Shown here one piece after another: positions 59,281 through 64,000 of a stretch of 64,000 bases of DNA (position 1 is the stretch's first letter; every line of letters begins with the position of its first letter). Source of the DNA: Ceratodon purpureus (taxonomy: Eukaryota > Streptophyta > Bryopsida > Pseudoditrichales > Ditrichaceae); NCBI GenBank assembly GCA_014871385.1, contig CM026426.1, positions 16,058,183 to 16,122,182 of the forward strand, in the 5' to 3' direction. A program made the position numbers and the translations under genes. A model generated the notes under the pieces. It was not told where the DNA came from and searched no databases. It saw nothing but the letters and a program-made list of their open reading frames with translations.

Positions 59281-60720
59281 GTGTGGAAACACTTACCGCG
59301 GCGGCCATGAGGGACTTCGTTCCAGCATAGAGCTGATAAACCGCCCCCCCAGTACTGCAGAAAGTGTCGTGGACCTGGAGGTAGAACTCCATCCTTAACT
59401 CGGATGGATACATTGCGTACCTCCTTTCGTTAAACTTCCTGTTGTCTGTGTACAGTGGGTGGACCGGAGTTGTGTACTTGCTCAGAGGTTCTGGCGTCGA
59501 CCCATCGTTCTCAAGTACATTATCATCAAGGAGAAATAGGAGTTTGACGGGTTCCATCGCGACTCTGCTCTTCGGGGGGTGTCCGCCAAGTCGCTCGTTA
59601 GGAGCGGGTAAATACTCCGAATGGAATCTTCTGCGACCACTCAAGGTGTTTCGCTCCACCCAAGTGAGCACCTCGGCGAAGTCCTCATCGTCTCCGCAAA
59701 TGAGAAGCCAATGCCGAACATCGTTAAATTGGGGCTGCCCATACTCATCGATCATATTGAAAAACTCCATGAAGAAGGGGTTCTCCAAAGTGTAGTTATG
59801 CCTCGTCTTGTAGGTTGGGAGGAACCCGAAGTCGATGATTCCGAATGTGACTGCGTCGCCCGCCAACCTCCATATATCGGAGGGCCAAGATCCAAAGGAG
59901 AGTCGAGGCTCCCTGATAAACGGGAGGAACCACATCTCAGCTGAAGGACACTGAAACGCATGTCGAACCTTCAGGAAGGTTTTGAAGAACTCAACCGCAT
60001 ATGGGGAGAGATCCTTGGCCGACTTGTTGCGGAACTGTGTAGCTCTGGAGTTAGTCCAGTACGAGTCTGGAATACCCCAATCAAGCAGAACGTGCTTGGA
60101 CTCCTTGGAGACATAGTAAGTCTTCTTGAAATGCTTCCAAGCGGGTACATCAAGGCCGTCTCTCTTGAATAAATGGAGCGTTGGATTAATGTTGTTGAAC
60201 TCCGCTTGAGCTACAGCCTTACATTTTCTCCGCTCCGCCCACTCCTTGACCGAGTAGCAGTCCTCCAATACACTCGTATTCTGCTTGATGGTAACCTTCG
60301 GATATGTGTACTTCCGATTTGGCCTAGACTTATGCAGGATGTGCTTACACATCTTCTGGTGATCTGCCTCTGTCAAGTTCACGAGCCATTTGAAGAACTC
60401 CCTCGGAAGCGTCCCATCCTTATCCGGAACGAACCCCTTCTTCTCATAGAATTTCTTATGAGGAGCTTCGGTGTCGGGATCAATGAGTCCACCACATGCC
60501 GCAGACGCGATCACCTCCTTCCACAGGTCCCATGTTTCATCACTGGATGTGATGATAAACAGCTTGTTTGTTAGGGAGATAGTGTTCTTCCCTCCCTTCT
60601 TCGCCACCATGGCTTGATGCTTCGCCACATCGATCATAGCAAAGCGCTCCCTGATTGCATTCACGAAGTTCTGCATACGCACAGGAAGAAACCTTAGATG
60701 ATGCTCTCACGGAACTACTC

Positions 60721-60841
60721 TTTAGCTCGACTCGAGCTAAATTGCTCGAGTAACAGCAGATTATTAAAAACGAAGAAGATTATCTATATTCAGCTCGACT
60801 CAAGCTAAACGGCAGGTAGTTTAGCTCGAGTCGAGCTAAAC
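60721..60841. repeat. Three palindromes in intron 1 of the ParB-like gene
   Basis: Copies at 60721-60741, 60789-60810 (one arm damaged: CAGCTCGA/CAAGCTAAA) and 60819-60841 (perfect). They fill most of a 200-base intron. Confidence 0.85.
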
Positions 60842-62352
60842 TGCTAATGCTAATGAATCAGTGAACTTACGTTGTATGTCTTCGACGCGGGATTACTTTT
60901 TGAACCTGTACTCCTGCGGTTGGCAGCACCAGCGGCAGCATGTTTCTTTTGGGGCTTACCATACTTCACCCACACTTTTCTAGAGGCAAGTATATTGCTC
61001 GCCCAAGTTGGCTTAAAGGGTGCGAGATGGTTCACCCGATTATAGAATGCTGAGATCTTTCGCAGCTTATCTATATCATGCGTCCAAACGATGTACGCAT
61101 CCCACCTCCTGAAGTCCCTCAACAACTCCTCACTGGCCTTATCCTCGATGAGAGATTTGGACGCCGCTACGCTGTGTTGCCCGTTGATAATGTGGAATGT
61201 ACAGCCTTTCAGATCCTCTTCTTGTTGAGGTCGTGCCTTCGTGTCTGGCATCAGACACAGGGTTTGCTTCTATGTCCTATCCGGCATGTTGACCAAGTAA
61301 TTCTTCATCTCCTCCATGCCCCGCTTCTCATATGCACGGATAGTCCATGCGGCCGGTGCGGGCTTGCACCGCGTCACGTCCACACTGAACTTCTTTGGTT
61401 GCCCATTCGTTTTGAAGACGAACTCGTCCTGGCAATCAGAAAAGAAATTCTGGTAAATGCGATTGGCGTTATCGAAGTCCAGGATCTCTCCAACCTTGTT
61501 CACCTTGGGGAGTTCCCCGAGAACAGAGTTCAGACTTGTTGCCAAGTCCTCCGCAGATAAGAGCAAGTTCTTCTTGGGCTTTGGCTTGTCAGTTTTCTTC
61601 TCCAGGCCTTTCTTCTTCAATGGTGAGAGGGGTGTGGGAGTTGCAGAAGCGCCTCGGCTTTGGGATGGAACTATTGCTCTCCCCCTACTGCGTCCTGTCT
61701 ATTGGCTCCCCATTTGACTCCCGGTTGCTGTCACTCCAGAAACGTCAACATGAGATTTTCCGAGGTTCTGCTTCACCTTTGCCTCCGTTGCGCGGAGAGC
61801 AAGGGTGCAGACAACATTCCTCAATTTCCACACTAGGGATTTTGCCGGGAGAGTTCGTCCATCCTTGGTTGCCCACTTCCTGTCCAGTTCTTCTTGTCTC
61901 ATCGTGGACACTATCTCGTCGTAAGGTGAATTGGACAGACTTTCCATTAAGGAAATGGAGTCGAAGAGGTTCTGCACTACGTCTACTACTATGGAGAAGA
62001 GGTATGGATGAGCCCCCATAGATGAGCAGAGGATCTTTATTTGCTCTTTCCCCTTATGGTCAAACTCGGTGACCTTTGTATCCATGTCGATGACGTGGGG
62101 ATCATCGACTTCACCCTTGAAAATGGTTGCGAACGTTAGATATGATGTGTGTGCAACCCATCGCAGAGTCCAATTTTTGACCTTTGAGGGGTCTTTGAAG
62201 GTCCACGGCTCAAATGTGTTTGAGTCATCCCCGTCATCGTCATCTGAATCAGGGATAGGAACAGGCTTGAAGAAATGTTGTAGCGCCTCAACTACCCTTG
62301 CTTTCTCCTCACTGCAAGGAGGAGACATTTACCATTAGAGAAATTCGAAGCC

Positions 62353-63010
62353 ATTTAGCTCGATTCGAGCTAAATGATGGTACTATTAAAAAAATAACAC
62401 ATGACATCCCAGCAGTTTAGCTCGAGTCGAGCTAAACTGCCAGGCTCCCACCATGGGAGCGTAAGACGTTTAGCTCGACTCGAGCTAAATTGCTTGGGCT
62501 TTTAGCATGGGAGCCGAAGCAGTTTAGCTCGAGTCGAGCTAAACTGCCACGCTCCGACCATGGGAGCCCAAGCAGTTTAGCTCGACTCGAGCTAAACTTC
62601 TTGGGCTTTCAGCAATAGAGCCTTGCAGTTTAGCTCGACTCGAGCTAAACTTCTTAGGCTCCCATGGTGGGATCCTGGCAGTTTAGCTCGACTCGAGCTA
62701 AACTGCTCGGATGTCATGTGTGGGAGCCCAAGCAGTTTAGCTCGAGTCGAGCTAAACTGTGGCCAAATGTCATTTAGTACACTGCGGTTTCTCTCGAATG
62801 GAGCTTACCTGCACTGTACAAAATAGTATTTGGCTGCAGTTTAGCTCGAGTCGAGCTAAACTGTAGCAATTAATGGACTATTTTTAAAGTATTTTCATTT
62901 TATTGATCTTCTGTAATACATGTTGTATGTGAGATTAATTCAAGTCGAGCTAAACTGTCAAGCGAGAGTTGTCTTCCGCACGCAGTTAAGCTCGACTCGA
63001 GCTAAACTGC
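62353..63010. repeat. 53-bp array of palindromes upstream of the ParB-like gene
   Basis: Dyad centres lie at about 62364, 62426, 62479, 62533, 62586, 62639, 62692, 62746, 62798 (decayed), 62850, 62944 (half) and 62996. From 62426 to 62850 the spacing is 52-54 bp throughout. Full copies are 29-bp palindromes, GCAGTTTAGCTCGA and its complement around one G or C. The roughly 24-base spacers often contain a second dyad (GCTCCCA/TGGGAGC). The array begins 25 bases before the gene's ATG and extends 0.7 kb upstream. It is a tandem minisatellite rather than a CRISPR array. Confidence 0.9.
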
Positions 63011-64000
63011 TCTTGATTTTTGAAGGTTTGATTACGGAATTTGCAGAAATATTTAGTACCTGTCGGCCATTTTCAGTATTTTACTCAATTTCCTTTGTTG
63101 TAATGCTCCTGAAACGTGTTTTGCCTGCAGAAAAGAAGGCATTTTAAAAGGTCAGAACACAAATCGGAGAATGATACAAATGTTCCATTCCCATCACACT
63201 AGTTCCGGAAAAGTCGGAAGATAAACAATTACTGTGCTTCCATAAATCCCCATAATCAGATTCTTTGGCATCCCAAACTAGATACATATCCAATAAAAGA
63301 TAGTTCAAAAACTACAACGCAATGCACCTGACGTTAATACGTAAAGCACAATAAAAGTAATATGCTATTGCAAGCACTTTATAATACACACATGCATTGA
63401 TACAGTCATTCAGACAAACCTGACATTAAGTCACATAAAGACAGACACATACACAGTTCGAACAGAATTCTGAGACGGATAGATATTGACAGACAGAAAG
63501 AGACAGAATACACAATACACACAGTCACAAAAACAGACAGACACAATACACAGTACCAGAGACACACAGACACACACCCACAAACGCACACAGACACTCA
63601 ACCATAGACGCGAATGACAAAATTATGCAGAATGCACATAGAGACACAGAAAGGCTTCTACCGAAATACCGATTTTGCAAAAAAATGGTGTATTTCCAAT
63701 ACTGATAGCGCTGAATGAAACAAAGACGCAGCACAATCTGCAAGAAGAGGAGGAAGATGATTACTGACCTGGAAATTGTCTCAAAGGACCCATACTCAGT
63801 ACAGCTCCGAAATCTCCACGACCTTCCGCGTATTCCAATCCATTCAGAGCTAGAAATCAACTCAGTTCTTGCAATCCAGCGCAATGTCTTCTCATATGAA
63901 CACCAAGAGCATGCGGAACAAGAGCTTGCGGAAACGTACCAAGACACCGAGCTTTTGAACAACAATCAAATTGCCCAAACCCTACAAATCTATAAATCTT
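63011..64000. other. Upstream flank with CA/CAGA-rich tract
   Basis: 63430-63600 is a degenerate (ACAGACAC)n-type tract. The last 230 bases, read on the minus strand, look like leader sequence, with an ORF over 63525-63965 that is Ser/Cys/Val-rich because of the repeat and not credible as a protein. It may be the 5' untranslated region of the cluster. Confidence 0.35.

Larger units (their letters stand above)
58223..62328 (-). pseudogene. Three-exon ParB-like / methyltransferase-like gene
   Basis: Exons 62328-60871 (486 codons), 60670-59297 (458) and 59158-58223 (311 plus TAG) join in phase 0. Donors are AAC|GTAAGT and GCG|GTAAGT; acceptors are ATGCAG and TTTTTTCAG. Exon 1 carries a ParB/DGQHR-like motif (FHIINGQHSVAASKSLIED), then an Arg/Trp-rich helical block and a basic linker. 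Exon 2 is a large globular domain ending AVYQLYAGTKSLMAAA, and exon 3 continues with SFVVADDSD. Across the junction this resembles the SAM-binding G-x-G/T region and following acidic strand of class I methyltransferases. The rest of exon 3 is disordered Ser/Pro-rich with one coiled coil. Exon 1 has two TAGs (61699, 61270), both at glutamine-like positions. I infer a DNA-associated enzyme; the ParB and methyltransferase calls rest on motifs only. Confidence 0.6.

Noticed and set aside
422..62328. TAG read as glutamine (altered genetic code)
   Set aside because: Many TAGs fall at Gln-like positions, but TGA at Arg-like positions, TAA and true frameshifts occur in the same genes. Deamination explains all of these better.
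62353..63010. CRISPR-like array (regular repeats with spacers)
   Set aside because: Repeats are perfect palindromes, spacers are related to one another, the setting is an intron-bearing eukaryotic locus, and there are no cas genes. It is a minisatellite of dyads.
63741..63768. Intron between GTCAGT and TTGCAG on the minus strand
   Set aside because: Only 28 bases long, too short for a spliceosomal intron in plants.

Overview
This is nuclear DNA from a eukaryote, most likely a land plant. The evidence is low gene density, long AT-rich stretches, GT-AG introns, and plant-type PIF/Harbinger, hAT and Ty3/gypsy elements, one of them with a plant-type extra ORF behind pol. The species cannot be named from the sequence. 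Nearly everything recognisable is transposon-derived. Most coding stretches carry nonsense codons that look like decayed glutamine (CAG/CAA to TAG/TAA) or arginine (CGA to TGA) codons, as expected from deamination of methylated CHG and CG sites.

Layout. 0.4-3.3 kb: four decayed, unidentified coding pieces. 3.3-14.5 kb: AT-rich DNA with a few exon-like islands (7.97, 11.06, 12.80, 13.65 kb) that may belong to one long-intron locus. 14,540-18,272: a PIF/Harbinger transposon with 13-bp terminal inverted repeats and TCA duplications, holding a Myb/SANT-like gene (+), a broken DDE transposase (-) and a tRNA-derived SINE-like insertion. 18.7-23 kb: a foldback repeat, a 50-53 bp tandem repeat and purine-rich filler. 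23.3-26.1 kb: unidentified coding pieces.

26.1-41.9 kb: a nested structure. A hAT transposase on the minus strand is split by a complete 13,113-bp Ty3/gypsy retrotransposon (28,086-41,198) with 603-bp LTRs differing at five positions and a GTAAT target duplication. Its gag-pol is broken by stops and frameshifts. Integrase and a very long 3' ORF share one reading frame, and the 3' ORF contains a region like the 'putative plant transposon protein' domain.

42.2-47.0 kb: two tandem copies (about 2.1 kb unit) of a TATA-box promoter plus a gag-like coiled-coil gene. 48.1-49.5 kb: an unidentified ORF with one TGA. 50.75-51.64 kb: a pyrimidine-rich tract.

53.5-63 kb: the most interesting part, a minus-strand cluster. 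In transcription order it holds a three-exon gene with a ParB-like GQH motif and a methyltransferase-like motif, a two-exon FCP1/SCP-type HAD phosphatase-like gene, a small two-exon gene and a broken RING-finger gene. The introns and intergenic gaps carry about 21 copies of a short near-perfect palindrome (arms TTTAGCTCGA/TCGAGCTAAA). Upstream of the ParB-like gene these form a regular 53-bp array. Around 55-56 kb a variant with compensating base changes in both arms is used. These genes and palindromes may form an undescribed multigene mobile element or a co-regulated module; that is inference.
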